A DNA stretch of 64,000 nucleotides from an uncultured Lachnospiraceae bacterium (GCA_910588965.1 CAJUSO010000002.1:62001-126000), one strand, 5' to 3'; shown: positions 26,250 to 35,034, numbered from the stretch's first letter. Notes: generated from the sequence alone by a model not told the origin. Translations and numbers: made by a program.

Positions 26250-27874
26250 TGCAATGCTTTTGTGCCGCTTCTGTATTCCTTTGGGGTGCAGCCCTGGGTT
26301 TTCTTAAACACAAAGCTGAAGTAATGGGGATCCTTAAACCCTACCTCAGCCGCAATATCCCCGGAATTGCGCTCTGTCTGGCGCAGGAGGCGCTTGGCCT
26401 TTTCCATACGCTTTTTGGTCACGTACTCCGTAAATGTCATCCCCATCTCCTGGCGGAACATGGCGCTGAAATAATTAGGGCTGACTTCTGCGGCATTTGC
26501 CGCCTCATTGAGCGATATGCCTTCCTTGGCATAATTATCCTCAATATAGCCCACCGCTTTTTGGATGAGGCGTTTGCCGCGGCTTTCCATGGACAAGGCT
26601 GACAGCTGTATGGCACGGTGCATCAGTTCCTGCATATAAGGCCGCATTTCCTTTACGGTCAGCGTCAAAGCCTGCATCTTTTCTGTATAGGTATTTTCCA
26701 GCAAATCCTGGGGACTGTAGCCCAGCTTCTCCACAAAGCTGATAGCTGTAAAACGGATGCTCAGCACCAGATAGTCCCGGAAAATCCTGGAATGCAGGGC
26801 CTGCCCCTGGCTTTCCAGGTAAGCGTCCACAAAATCCTCCACTTCTTCCTCCTGCCCACGCAGGAGGAATTTACGGATAATCTCTGGGTTTGTCTGGGCA
26901 ATGACTACGCCTTCCAGGGTCCCCTCCCCTTCCCCTTTGGGCACCAGGTTCTCCGGCTCCATGGTCAGGATATGCTGCTCCGGCTTCAGGAAGCGGTAAG
27001 ACATCATATGGTTTACTTTATTGTAAACCTGGGGCAGGAGGCTTAAGCGCCCCACAGGCTCCCCCAAAGCGCAGCACCATTCCATTTCCGCGTCATGGCC
27101 AGAGCAGATGCGGAGAATGCCCTCCTGGCATCTGGCCTTCAGTTCCTCCATCTGTTCCACGTCCCCTTTCATCAAAATCCCATAGGTATGGATGCTCCAC
27201 CGGAAAATCAGATATTCTGGGAAACGCTGGAAATACCGCATCAGTTCCTCCCGCTTGCCGGCCAGGAGGCGGGAATCCCACACGCCCCCCGCCTCTTTCT
27301 GTTTTTCACGTAGGCTGACCATCGCAAGGTTATAGCTGGCGGCATTCATCTCCAGGGAATATTTCTGGGCTCCCTCATAAATTTCCTGCACGGTCAGCTG
27401 CCCTTCAAACACCTTCTCAAAAAAATTCCTCTTGGAGAACTGCTGGTATTCCTGCAGCTCTTCCCTCAATTTCTCCAGGCCGTCCTCCCTGGCCTGCTCC
27501 TCTTCCAGTTTTTTGCGTATCTCTTGTAAGGCTTTTTGCATGGCGATGCGGTTAACAGGCTTTAACAGATATTGGTCCACCCCGATTTGGATGGCCTGCC
27601 TTGCGTATTCAAAATCGCCATGGCCGCTGATGATGATGATTTTCATCTGCGGGTATTCTTGTTTTACGATTTTAGAAAGAGCCAGGCCGTCCATAAAAGG
27701 CATGGCAATGTCCGTCACCAAAAGATCCGGGCATAGCTTGCGTATCAGCGGCAAGGCCATCTCCCCGTCGCCTGCCTCCCCCACAAGCTGGAACCCGTGC
27801 TGCTGCCACATGATGCTGTCGCGCAGGCTGTCCCTTGCACTGCTTTCGTCATCCACAAGAAATAGTTTGAACAT
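26246..27874 (-). CDS. YesN-type response regulator (REC + AraC HTH)
   Basis: A 542-residue two-component regulator. The receiver domain (1-120) has the acidic pair in LFLVDDESS, the phosphoacceptor Asp in LLVTDIAMPFMDGL and the Lys in YLLKPVN. A long middle region (about 130-425) follows, then two AraC-type helix-turn-helix units (about 440-540: ISLNEAANAAEVSPNYFSAM, NSGDIAAEVGFKDPHYFSFV). Family members control sugar uptake with a YesM-type histidine kinase, but no kinase gene is adjacent. The ATG at 27874 follows GGGAGGAAGGGAA. It may belong functionally with the neighbouring carbohydrate locus. Confidence 0.88.
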   Translation of the reverse strand: MFKLFLVDDESSARDSLRDSIMWQQHGFQLVGEAGDGEMALPLIRKLCPDLLVTDIAMPFMDGLALSKIVKQEYPQMKIIIISGHGDFEYARQAIQIGVDQYLLKPVNRIAMQKALQEIRKKLEEEQAREDGLEKLREELQEYQQFSKRNFFEKVFEGQLTVQEIYEGAQKYSLEMNAASYNLAMVSLREKQKEAGGVWDSRLLAGKREELMRYFQRFPEYLIFRWSIHTYGILMKGDVEQMEELKARCQEGILRICSGHDAEMEWCCALGEPVGRLSLLPQVYNKVNHMMSYRFLKPEQHILTMEPENLVPKGEGEGTLEGVVIAQTNPEIIRKFLLRGQEEEVEDFVDAYLESQGQALHSRIFRDYLVLSIRFTAISFVEKLGYSPQDLLENTYTEKMQALTLTVKEMRPYMQELMHRAIQLSALSMESRGKRLIQKAVGYIEDNYAKEGISLNEAANAAEVSPNYFSAMFRQEMGMTFTEYVTKKRMEKAKRLLRQTERNSGDIAAEVGFKDPHYFSFVFKKTQGCTPKEYRSGTKALH

Positions 27875-27925
27875 TTCCCTTCCTCCCTGGTATGGCTGCA
27901 AGGTTATGTAAGAAGCAGGTACCTC

Positions 27926-28537
27926 CTAGATTGCCTCTATCCGTTTGCGCAGTTCCAAAACCTTGCTGTCTATCTGCTCTATCGCATTGGCATACTGCTT
28001 CAGTTCCCTGCCAATGTTCTTTGCTTCCCGGTGCTCCTTTTTATACTGCAGCTGGTAATCCAGCCCCGCCCAATAATCCATGGCGCCCGTCCGCAGCTGC
28101 ACTTCTATCTTAATCCATTGGGCATCCTCCTGGAAGGAAACCGGAACCCAAAAAATCAGGTGCATGCTACGGTAACCGCTCTTTTTGGGGTTCTTGATAT
28201 AATCCTTCTCTTTTATAAGGCGTAAATCCTTCTGTGCCCGCAGCATCTCCGCAATCCGGTATAAATCATCCGTATAGGTACAGACGGCACGGACGCCCAC
28301 CAGGTCGTTGATGTTTTCCTCCATAGCCCCTATGGACTCTTCCAAGCCTTTCCGCCGGAGTTTCAGCGCAATGCTCTCATAGGACTTGATCCTGCTGGAA
28401 AAGCTGTGGATTACCTTCCGCTTGCAGCGTACGCCCAGTTCCGCATTAATCATCTTTAGCTTGGCATCCATAAGGCTAATGCCGCACTCACATTGTACTA
28501 TAAATTCATCTTGTTGCAAATAATTCTTTAAATCCAT
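27926..28537 (-). CDS. Small alarmone synthetase (RelA/SpoT-domain GTP pyrophosphokinase)
   Basis: A 203-residue single-domain (p)ppGpp synthetase of the RelQ/YjbM class, which makes alarmones from ATP and GTP or GDP without the hydrolase and regulatory domains of Rel. The synthetase blocks are IHSFSSRIKSYESIALKL, LVGVRAVCTYTDDLYRI, NPKKSGYRSMHLIFWVPV and IEVQLRTGAMDYWAGLDYQL. A basic, coiled C-terminal helix (about 170-203) may mediate tetramer formation. The ATG at 28537 follows GGAGGAAAAA; the upstream frame to 28684 has no ribosome site. It is divergent from the MocR gene. Confidence 0.9.
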   Translation of the reverse strand: MDLKNYLQQDEFIVQCECGISLMDAKLKMINAELGVRCKRKVIHSFSSRIKSYESIALKLRRKGLEESIGAMEENINDLVGVRAVCTYTDDLYRIAEMLRAQKDLRLIKEKDYIKNPKKSGYRSMHLIFWVPVSFQEDAQWIKIEVQLRTGAMDYWAGLDYQLQYKKEHREAKNIGRELKQYANAIEQIDSKVLELRKRIEAI

Positions 28538-28726
28538 TTTTTCCTCCAAAAATTGTATCCCTTTGTGTAACAGCCCAGATACCTCCACTGTTACCCCTTT
28601 TTCCCTGTTATTATTATATCCCGACAGCCTGATTACATTTCCAACATATTTTTCCACTAAAAAATCGGCGCAGAAAATAACCATAGCAAATTTCCTTTAA
28701 AAATCCTGTCGAAAAAAAGGGGGAGG

Positions 28727-28755
28727 TTTACAAATTAATCCCTTTTGGCTATAAT
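28727..28755 (+). promoter_or_regulatory. Sigma-A promoter of the MocR-type gene
   Basis: TTTACA (28727-28732), a 17-base spacer and a perfect TATAAT (28750-28755), about 50 bases before the start codon. Confidence 0.8.
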
Positions 28756-28806
28756 GTATAAAATAAAACCGCAAGGCTTTTTGTTACGACGGGCACGGAG
28801 GCAGAT

Positions 28807-30330
28807 ATGCTTACTTATTCTTTTTCAGAGAAAGGCTCAGAGAGCTTATACGAATATCTTTACCGATGCATCAAGCAGGATATTATGGAAGGCGCCCTAG
28901 CCCCTGGTGACCGGCTGCCTTCCAAGCGCAGCTTCGCCAAACACCTGAATGTCAGCACGATTACCATTGAAAACGCCTACGCCCAGCTTCTGGCGGAAGG
29001 CTACATTTATTCCATCCCCAAAAAAGGCTATTATACGGCCGACATTTCCTGGGAAACGCCAACAGGCGGCCTGCTCCCTGCTCCCCGGGAAACGCCAACA
29101 GACAGGCTGCTCCCTGCTTCCTGGGAAATGCCAACGGGCGGCCTGCTCCCTGCTCCTGTGGATGTAAACGGATCCTTTTCCCCAAAAAGCAGCCAGCCAG
29201 GCGGCCTTCTTTGCCCAGGGCAGCAGAAAGAGGCCTATTTTGCAGACTTCACCAGCAGCCAGACCCACCCGGACACCTTCCCTTTCTCCATTTGGGCAAA
29301 ACTGATGCGGGAGGTGATTGGGGACAGCCGTGCAGCATTGATGGAGAACCCTCCCAGCGGCGGGATCCTGCCCCTGCGGCAGGAAATTTCCAAATACCTG
29401 CGGCAGTTCCGGGGGATGGACGCGGCTCCGGAACAGATTGTAGTGGGGGCTGGGACCGAATACCTCTACGGGCTGCTGATACAGCTCTTAGGGCATGAGA
29501 AAATCTATGGGGTGGAAGACCCAGGATACCAGAAGGTGTCGGCCATAATCAAGGGATGCCATGCGCCTTGTTGCCATATCCCCCTGGATGGGCAGGGAAT
29601 CCGCATAGGATCCCTGGAAAAATCGGGGGCGGAGGTTGTGCACATCTCCCCTTCCCACCATTTCCCTACGGGGATTATCATGCCCGCCAGCCGCCGGTTC
29701 CAGCTCTTGGGATGGGCAGCCAGGGAAGGGCAGCGGTATATTATCGAGGATGACTATGACAGTGAATTCCGATTCATGGGCCGGCCTATCCCCGCCTTAC
29801 AGAGCATTGATTCCATGGGGAAGGTCATTTATATGAATACCTTTGCCAAGACCTTAGCATCTACCATCCGCATCAGTTACATGGTACTGCCTTGGCATCT
29901 GGTGGAACGGTTTTACCAGGAAATGGGCTTCTATGCCTGCACTGTGTCCAATTTTGAGCAGTATACCCTGACGCGGTTCCTGCAGGGCGGGCACTTCGAG
30001 CGGCACATCAACCGTATGCGCAATTTTTACCACAGACAGCGGGATCTGCTGCTGGGATACCTGAAAGGCAGCCCGCTGTCTTCCCGTATTACCATCACCG
30101 AAGAAGACGCCGGGCTGCATTTCCTGATGCAGGTGGACACTGCCGCCTCCAACGGGGACATAATGCAGCGTGCCAAGGCACAGGGGCTTTGCCTCTCCTC
30201 CCTGTCCCAATATTACCACAACGGCTGCCCGCCTAAGGCGCATACCTTCCTGATGAACTACGCTTCCATCCCGCCCGGGCATATGCAGGAAGCCATTTCC
30301 AGGCTCTGCCGTGTCTTTGAAGGGATATAA
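28807..30330 (+). CDS. MocR/PdxR-type regulator (GntR HTH + aminotransferase fold)
   Basis: A 507-residue regulator with a GntR winged helix (about 8-75: MEGALAPGDRLPSKRSFAKH, VSTITIENAYAQLLAEGYIY) joined to a fold-type I aminotransferase domain (about 145-505) that binds PLP but acts as a sensor. The PLP Lys is in MNTFAKTLAST; YIIEDDYDSEFR is the cofactor Asp region. The linker (about 82-117) carries three 12-residue repeats encoded by 36-bp tandem repeats. No pdxST or aminotransferase target is adjacent. The ATG at 28807 follows GGAGG. It converges on the DUF1015 gene with a 5-base gap. Confidence 0.88.
   Translation: MLTYSFSEKGSESLYEYLYRCIKQDIMEGALAPGDRLPSKRSFAKHLNVSTITIENAYAQLLAEGYIYSIPKKGYYTADISWETPTGGLLPAPRETPTDRLLPASWEMPTGGLLPAPVDVNGSFSPKSSQPGGLLCPGQQKEAYFADFTSSQTHPDTFPFSIWAKLMREVIGDSRAALMENPPSGGILPLRQEISKYLRQFRGMDAAPEQIVVGAGTEYLYGLLIQLLGHEKIYGVEDPGYQKVSAIIKGCHAPCCHIPLDGQGIRIGSLEKSGAEVVHISPSHHFPTGIIMPASRRFQLLGWAAREGQRYIIEDDYDSEFRFMGRPIPALQSIDSMGKVIYMNTFAKTLASTIRISYMVLPWHLVERFYQEMGFYACTVSNFEQYTLTRFLQGGHFERHINRMRNFYHRQRDLLLGYLKGSPLSSRITITEEDAGLHFLMQVDTAASNGDIMQRAKAQGLCLSSLSQYYHNGCPPKAHTFLMNYASIPPGHMQEAISRLCRVFEGI
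29049..29156. repeat. 36-bp tandem repeat x3 in the MocR linker
   Basis: Three contiguous in-frame copies (29049-29084, 29085-29120, 29121-29156) of a unit beginning ctgggaaacgccaacaggcg encode WETPTGGLLPAP-like peptides. Copy number does not affect the frame, so it can vary between strains and change linker length. Confidence 0.92.
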
Positions 30331-30335
30331 GGATC

Positions 30336-31574
30336 CTAATCCAAGGCATGGATGAAAAGGCCGCTGCGGAGCTTAGGCTCAAACCAGGTGGATTTTGGGG
30401 GCATCAGCATGCCTGCATCCGCTACGGCAAAAAGTTCATGGATAGAAGTGGGGTACATGGCAAATGCTACGGCGCAGTCTGCCTTGCACCTGCGTTCCAG
30501 TTCCCCCAGGCCGCGTATGCCGCCCACAAAATCAATACGGCTGTCTGTTTTAGGGTCTAAAATCTGCAAAACAGGCGCCAACAGCTTCTCCTGCAGGATG
30601 GAGACATCCAGGCTTTCCACCGGCCCATCCGGGATATCTCCCGGCCGGATGGCACAGCGGTACCATTTTCCCTGGAGGTACATGGAAAATACGCCCTTCT
30701 TTTCAGGCTTAACCGGTTCTGCCCCCTGCAAAGCCACCTCAAAGGCCTGGGATACCTTTGCCAGGAACCCTTCCGGGGTTAAGCCGTTCAGGTCCTTCAC
30801 GACCCGGTTATAATCCATAATCATCAGCTCCTCGTCCGGGAACAGCACAGACAGGAAATAATGAAACTCCTCTTCCCCTGTATAACCTGGATGGGCCTCC
30901 CTGCGTTCCTGCCCTACCCTTACAGCCGAGGCTGCGCGGTGGTGGCCGTCTGCAATATAAATTTCCCCTACTTGGGCAAAGGCCTCTTCTATCCCCCCTA
31001 TCTGGCCATCCCCAGAGATAGCCCATACCCTATGGCGGATACCGTCTTCTGCTACAAAATCATAGAGCGGCTCTTGCTGCTTTACAGAACCCACAACCGC
31101 ATTAATGGCCTGGTTGGCACGGTATGCCAAAAATATGGGGCCTGTCTGGGCATTGCAGGCGTCTACGTGGCGGATACGGTCCGCCTCCTTTTCTGCCCTG
31201 GTGTTTTCATGTTTTTTGATGACCCCCCGCTCATAATCATCAATGGAAGCACAGGCAGCTATGCCTGTCTGGACCCTGCCGTCCATGGTAAGTTCATAAA
31301 TATAATAGCATTTTTGCTTATCCTGGATAAAAGACCCATCCTCCACCATTTCCCAGAGCACGTCATGGGCTTTCTGGTAGACTTCCGGCGCATAAGTGTC
31401 CACATCATCTCCCAGCAGCGTCTCAGCACGGTCTATCTTCAGGAAGCTTTCCGGATTCTTCCTGACAGCTTCCTTGGCTTCTTCCCGGTTGTATACGTCA
31501 TATGGGAGGGCAGCTATTTTTGCAGCCTTCTCCCTGCTCGGCCGAATGGCGCAAAAAGGTTTGATAATTGCCAT
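30336..31574 (-). CDS. DUF1015 family protein
   Basis: A 412-residue cytoplasmic protein of the DUF1015 family, whose biochemical function is not established to my knowledge. Visible family features are the N-terminal KPFCAIRPSREKAAKIAALP, a KHENTRAEKEADR block and the His-rich YIADGHHRAASAVRVG. Elsewhere in Clostridia such genes often lie near serine-synthesis genes, but not here. The start ATG at 31574 follows AAAGAGGTATTATC. It occupies the position downstream of rplL where rpoB is usually found. Confidence 0.8.
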   Translation of the reverse strand: MAIIKPFCAIRPSREKAAKIAALPYDVYNREEAKEAVRKNPESFLKIDRAETLLGDDVDTYAPEVYQKAHDVLWEMVEDGSFIQDKQKCYYIYELTMDGRVQTGIAACASIDDYERGVIKKHENTRAEKEADRIRHVDACNAQTGPIFLAYRANQAINAVVGSVKQQEPLYDFVAEDGIRHRVWAISGDGQIGGIEEAFAQVGEIYIADGHHRAASAVRVGQERREAHPGYTGEEEFHYFLSVLFPDEELMIMDYNRVVKDLNGLTPEGFLAKVSQAFEVALQGAEPVKPEKKGVFSMYLQGKWYRCAIRPGDIPDGPVESLDVSILQEKLLAPVLQILDPKTDSRIDFVGGIRGLGELERRCKADCAVAFAMYPTSIHELFAVADAGMLMPPKSTWFEPKLRSGLFIHALD

Positions 31575-31606
31575 GATAATACCTCTTTCCTCTCAATAAT
31601 AGCAAC

Positions 31607-31648
31607 AGCAGCCCCACCCCAAGGCTGTCCCTGGGAAATGGAGCTGCT
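31607..31648 (-). terminator. Hairpin between rplL and the DUF1015 gene
   Basis: Arms 31648-31639 and 31616-31607 pair over 10 bases with one G-U wobble (AGCAGCTCCA with TGGGGCTGCT). No T-run follows on the minus strand, so it is a weak terminator at best or an mRNA-processing hairpin. Confidence 0.35.
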
Positions 31649-31682
31649 TCCTTACATAATTCCTGCATGAAACCTTAACGGA

Positions 31683-32060
31683 TTATTTTAAAGTTACCTT
31701 AGCGCCTTCTGCCTCTAACTTAGCCTTGATATCCTCAGCCTCAGCCTTCTCTGCGCCTTCTTTTACCATCTTCGGTGCGCCGTCAACCAGTTCTTTTGCT
31801 TCCTTCAAGCCTAAGCCGGTTACTTCGCGGACAACCTTGATAACCTTAACCTTGTTCGGGCCAATCTCTGTCAGCTCTACGTTGAAGTCTGTCTTCTCTT
31901 CCTCAGCTGCGCCGCCGTCTCCGCCTGCTGCTGCCACTACAACGCCTGCTGCTGCAGATACGCCAAACTCTTCCTCACATGCCTTTACCAGATCATTCAG
32001 CTCTAATACGGTTAACTCTTTAATTGCCTCGATAAATTCTTCCGTTGTCAATTTTGCCAT
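31683..32060 (-). CDS. rplL: 50S ribosomal protein L7/L12
   Basis: The 125-residue stalk protein that recruits translation factors. The N-terminal dimerisation domain (MAKLTTEEFIEAIKELTVLE), an Ala/Gly-rich hinge (about 38-52) and the C-terminal factor-binding domain (VIKVVREVTGLGLKEAKELV) are all standard. The ATG at 32060 follows GGAGGAAAATAAC. The gene is the last of the rplJL transcription unit. Confidence 0.97.
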   Translation of the reverse strand: MAKLTTEEFIEAIKELTVLELNDLVKACEEEFGVSAAAGVVVAAAGGDGGAAEEEKTDFNVELTEIGPNKVKVIKVVREVTGLGLKEAKELVDGAPKMVKEGAEKAEAEDIKAKLEAEGAKVTLK

Positions 32061-32208
32061 TGTTATTTTCCTCCATAAATATTTATAAATTAATTTGATT
32101 ATGGTAACGATTCCATATTTTCCAGCGCCCATATCCCTGGCGCCGAAATCCCTGCCATGCCCCTGTGCCTCTGCTAAAGCATCCCGCACAGGCTGTAAGG
32201 CTGGATCC

Positions 32209-32748
32209 CTATGCCTCCGCTGGGGCTTCCTCTGCCGCCGGCGCTGCCTCTGCTGCTGCAGCCGGGCCTCCTTTTTCCGCAACCTGGTTAAGTACGCGGG
32301 CAAGGTTGGTAATCGGGGATTGGATGCTGCCCAAGAACTTGGAAAGCAATTCATCCCTGGATGGGATGGACGCTACTGCCTTAATCCCATCGGCATCGTA
32401 AAATGTGCCTTCCACAACGCCTGCCTTCAATTCCAGGGCTGGGGCTGTCTTAGCAAACTTGGCAAGGATCCTTGCCGGCGCCGTAGCGTCATCTTTGGAA
32501 ACAGCCATCGCGCTCGGCCCTTTCAGATGGGGCAGCATGCTCTCAAAATCTGTCCCCTGGAATGCAAAGTTCATCAATGTATTCTTATAAACTTTGTAGA
32601 CAACGCCAGCTTCCCTTAACTGTTTCCGAAGCTGGGTATCCTCGTCCACAGTCAATCCGCGGTAATCCACTAATACTACGGACTGCGCGTCTTTGATATG
32701 CCCTGAAATCTCCTGCACAATCGGCTGTTTTAATTCTACTTTTGCCAC
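32209..32748 (-). CDS. rplJ: 50S ribosomal protein L10
   Basis: The 179-residue base of the ribosomal stalk; it binds 23S rRNA and carries L7/L12 dimers on its C-terminal helix. The N-terminus AKVELKQPIVQEISGHIKDA and VVLVDYRGLTVDEDTQLRKQ are typical, and the C-terminal end is an Ala/Glu-rich tail. It starts with GTG at 32748 after AAGGAGG at 10 bases. An attenuator of the L10-leader type lies upstream. Confidence 0.96.
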   Translation of the reverse strand: MAKVELKQPIVQEISGHIKDAQSVVLVDYRGLTVDEDTQLRKQLREAGVVYKVYKNTLMNFAFQGTDFESMLPHLKGPSAMAVSKDDATAPARILAKFAKTAPALELKAGVVEGTFYDADGIKAVASIPSRDELLSKFLGSIQSPITNLARVLNQVAEKGGPAAAAEAAPAAEEAPAEA

Positions 32749-32940
32749 GAATCGTGCACCTCCTTAATTTTTATAATGTCCTATCTCATTTCTTATAAGA
32801 TAAAAACCCCTTTGTCCAAGACAAAGGGGCCTAAAATCTTCTCTCTTCAGCTACAGGAATACACAACCCATGCATAATCCTGCAAATCCCCTCGGCAGGC
32901 CCTATGGTTATGCCTCTCGGCGCCTGCTGTCTCCGGCAAT
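32749..32940 (-). promoter_or_regulatory. L10 leader (autoregulatory rplJL leader)
   Basis: A leader of about 190 bases between the rplJ promoter and rplJ, ending in a strong intrinsic terminator. In Firmicutes this position holds the L10(L12)4-binding leader that causes premature termination when the stalk proteins are in excess. Position and terminator support the call; I did not fold the full consensus. Confidence 0.65.
32801..32829 (-). terminator. Attenuator terminator in the rplJ leader
   Basis: A 10-bp perfect stem (GCCCCTTTGTC region; cccctttgtc 32807-32816 with 32820-32829), a 3-base loop and TTTTTATC on the minus strand, about 50 bases before rplJ. Confidence 0.88.
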
Positions 32941-32950
32941 ATCTTGTAAC

Positions 32951-32979
32951 ACTATAACACGATCTATTTTGGATGTCAA
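32951..32979 (-). promoter_or_regulatory. Sigma-A promoter of rplJL
   Basis: Minus-strand TTGACA (32979-32974), a 17-base spacer and TATAGT (32956-32951), just after the rplA stop. rplJL therefore has its own promoter. Confidence 0.85.
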
Positions 32980-32986
32980 TACAAAA

Positions 32987-33679
32987 TTAAACCAGCTTTG
33001 CCGTATTGAGCCTTACCCCAGGCCCCATGGTAGGGGTTAACGTAACGCTCCTTAAGAACTGGCCTTTTACGGCTGCCGGCCTGGCCTTTATAATAGCCTC
33101 AATTAAGGTCTGGAAGTTGTCCGCTAATTGTTCTTCTGTAAAAGATGCTTTTCCAATTGGCACATGGATAATATTTGTCTTATCTAATCTGTACTCAATC
33201 TTACCAGCTTTGATATCGTTGATTGCCTTGGTAACATCCATAGTAACGGTTCCTGCCTTGGGGTTCGGCATCAAGCCTTTCGGCCCCAGCACACGGCCCA
33301 AACGGCCTACAACGCCCATCATGTCCGGGGTAGCCACTACAACGTCAAAGTCCAGCCAGCCATCGTTCTGGATCCTTGGGATCAGTTCATCCCCGCCTAC
33401 ATGGTCAGCGCCTGCTGCCAATGCTTCGTCTACTTTATCGCCTTTTGCAAAAACCAAAACCTTCACTGCCTTACCTGTACCATGAGGCAATACGACTGCG
33501 CCGCGGATCTGCTGTTCTGCATGGCGGCCGTCGCAGCCAGTTTTGATATGAGCTTCGATTGTCTCATCAAATTTGGCAATCGCAACCTTTTTTACCAGGC
33601 TGATTGCCTCTGCTGTATCATACTGCGTCATCCTGTCTACGGACTTGGCAGCTTCAACATATTTCTTTCCTCGTTTCAT
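32987..33679 (-). CDS. rplA: 50S ribosomal protein L1
   Basis: The 230-residue L1-stalk protein that helps deacylated tRNA leave the E site and represses its own mRNA. Characteristic blocks are VEAAKSVDRMTQYDTAEA, HGTGKAVKVLVFAKG and the GRLGRVLGPKGLMPNPKAGT signature. The ATG at 33679 follows AGGAGGTTATTTAGA. A probable L1-binding hairpin lies against this ribosome site. Confidence 0.97.
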   Translation of the reverse strand: MKRGKKYVEAAKSVDRMTQYDTAEAISLVKKVAIAKFDETIEAHIKTGCDGRHAEQQIRGAVVLPHGTGKAVKVLVFAKGDKVDEALAAGADHVGGDELIPRIQNDGWLDFDVVVATPDMMGVVGRLGRVLGPKGLMPNPKAGTVTMDVTKAINDIKAGKIEYRLDKTNIIHVPIGKASFTEEQLADNFQTLIEAIIKARPAAVKGQFLRSVTLTPTMGPGVRLNTAKLV

Positions 33680-33688
33680 TCTAAATAA

Positions 33689-33724
33689 CCTCCTAGTGGT
33701 AATATCGGGAGACGTCCCTCCCAC
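33689..33724 (-). promoter_or_regulatory. Probable L1-binding autoregulatory hairpin before rplA
   Basis: On the minus strand CCGTGGGAGGGACGTCTCCC then GATATTACCAC forms nested helices (GTGG with CCAC at 33724/33696, GGGAG with CTCCC) and abuts the AGGAGG of rplA. The GTGGGAG and GAT-ACCAC parts resemble the L1-binding loop known in ribosomal RNA and L1 operon mRNAs. Confidence 0.55.
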
Positions 33725-33782
33725 GGTTGTTTGGTGTTGTATTTATGAAAGGAAGCCTTCTTCGCTAAACGAAAGGCTTTGC

Positions 33783-34211
33783 CTATGCTTCCTCCACGGT
33801 CACGCCCATGCTCCTTGCAGTCCCGGCAATCATGCTCATGGCTGCCTCTAAGGATGCTGCGTTCAAATCCGGCATCTTCATCTCTGCGATTTCCTGGAGC
33901 TTTGCCCGGGAAAGGGTTGCCACTTTGGTCTTATTCGGAACAGCGGAACCGGATTTGATGTTGCATGCCTTCTTAATCAATACTGGGGCAGGCGGGGTCT
34001 TTGTCACGAAGCTGAAGCTCCTGTCTGCGTATACGGTAATCACTACCGGGATAATTAAGTCCCCTTTATCTGCGGTCCTTGCGTTGAACTGCTTTGTAAA
34101 TTCAACGATGTTGACGCCGTGCTGTCCGAGGGCAGGGCCAACTGGCGGAGCCGGGGTAGCTTTTCCGGCAGGAATCTGTAATTTAATATATCCTTCTACT
34201 TTCTTTGCCAT
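33783..34211 (-). CDS. rplK: 50S ribosomal protein L11
   Basis: The 142-residue protein of the GTPase-associated centre. The N-terminal domain shows the Pro-rich ATPAPPVGPALGQHGVNI; the C-terminal RNA-binding domain has KKACNIKSGSAVPNKTKVAT and MSMIAGTARSMGV. The ATG at 34211 follows GGAGGAAATTCCAA. A hairpin (AAGCCTT with AAGGCTT, around 33747-33779) follows the gene and precedes rplA. Confidence 0.97.
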   Translation of the reverse strand: MAKKVEGYIKLQIPAGKATPAPPVGPALGQHGVNIVEFTKQFNARTADKGDLIIPVVITVYADRSFSFVTKTPPAPVLIKKACNIKSGSAVPNKTKVATLSRAKLQEIAEMKMPDLNAASLEAAMSMIAGTARSMGVTVEEA

Positions 34212-34247
34212 TTGGAATTTCCTCCTTACAATAATGAGTCTTGCATC

Positions 34248-34763
34248 TTATAACTTTCTGATATCTGTGAAACTTATTTCAATCGGCGTTTCACGGCCGA
34301 ACAGGTCTACGTTAATCGTGACCATCTGTTTCCCCTGGTTCATGGACTGGATTACGCCAACCGTATCTTTCCAGACGCCGTCCGTTACCCGGATGGAATC
34401 CCCTTCCTCAAAGTCCACGACCACATTTTCCAGCTGGATGCCCAATGGCCTCATCTCTTCTTCCGTGAGGGGCACGGGCTTGGATCCCGGGCCGACAAAT
34501 CCGGTGACGCCTCTGGTATTTCTGACTACATACCATATGTCATCATTCATGACCATGTTAAGCAGAACATATCCGGGAAACATTTTCTTCTCAACCGTCT
34601 TCTTGACGCCGTTCTTCATTTCCACAACGCTCTGCATGGGAACCCGCACCTCTAAAATCTGATCCTCCAGATGCCGGTTCTCAATTGTCTTCTCAATGTT
34701 CTCCTTGACCTTATTTTCATAACCTGAATAGGTATGAACTACATACCAGTTTGCCTCTGCCAT
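34248..34763 (-). CDS. nusG: Transcription termination/antitermination protein NusG
   Basis: A 171-residue NusG with the NGN domain (WYVVHTYSGYENKVKENIEK; FPGYVLLNMVMNDDIWYVVR) that binds RNA polymerase and a C-terminal KOW domain (about 115-171: VVDFEEGDSIRVTDGVWKD). It modulates pausing and couples transcription with translation. The start ATG at 34763 follows GGAGG at a long spacing, with AAAGGCGG closer to the start. It lies between secE and rplK, the standard order. Confidence 0.97.
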   Translation of the reverse strand: MAEANWYVVHTYSGYENKVKENIEKTIENRHLEDQILEVRVPMQSVVEMKNGVKKTVEKKMFPGYVLLNMVMNDDIWYVVRNTRGVTGFVGPGSKPVPLTEEEMRPLGIQLENVVVDFEEGDSIRVTDGVWKDTVGVIQSMNQGKQMVTINVDLFGRETPIEISFTDIRKL

Positions 34764-34779
34764 AAACCGCCTTTGCCTC

Positions 34780-35022
34780 CTATAAATTCACCAGAGCATC
34801 CACACCGTACTTAATAAACACATCTAACACAGCAATAATCAGCCCCAAGGCAATGGATACAGCCACAACAGCGGCAGTCTGCCTGGTGAGGGACTTCTTG
34901 TCCGGCCAGATGATTTTATTAAATTCTGCTTTCAAACCGGCGAACCAGCTAGTCTTGGGCGCCTTATCCGTTTTGGGGGCCTTTTCTGTTTTTGGAGTTT
35001 TCTCTGTATTGGTCTCTGCCAT
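34780..35022 (-). CDS. secE: Preprotein translocase subunit SecE
   Basis: An 80-residue SecE with an extended Lys/Pro/Thr-rich N-terminus containing KTPKTEKAPKTDKAPKTSW, then FAGLKAEFNKIIWPDKKSLT, the amphipathic helix, and one membrane helix (about 48-70). It stabilises SecY in the protein-export channel. The EKTPK/EKAPK/DKAPK repeat in the cytoplasmic N-terminus is a minor oddity. The ATG at 35022 follows GGAGGTAAGAT. Confidence 0.95.
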   Translation of the reverse strand: MAETNTEKTPKTEKAPKTDKAPKTSWFAGLKAEFNKIIWPDKKSLTRQTAAVVAVSIALGLIIAVLDVFIKYGVDALVNL

Positions 35023-35034
35023 ATCTTACCTCCA

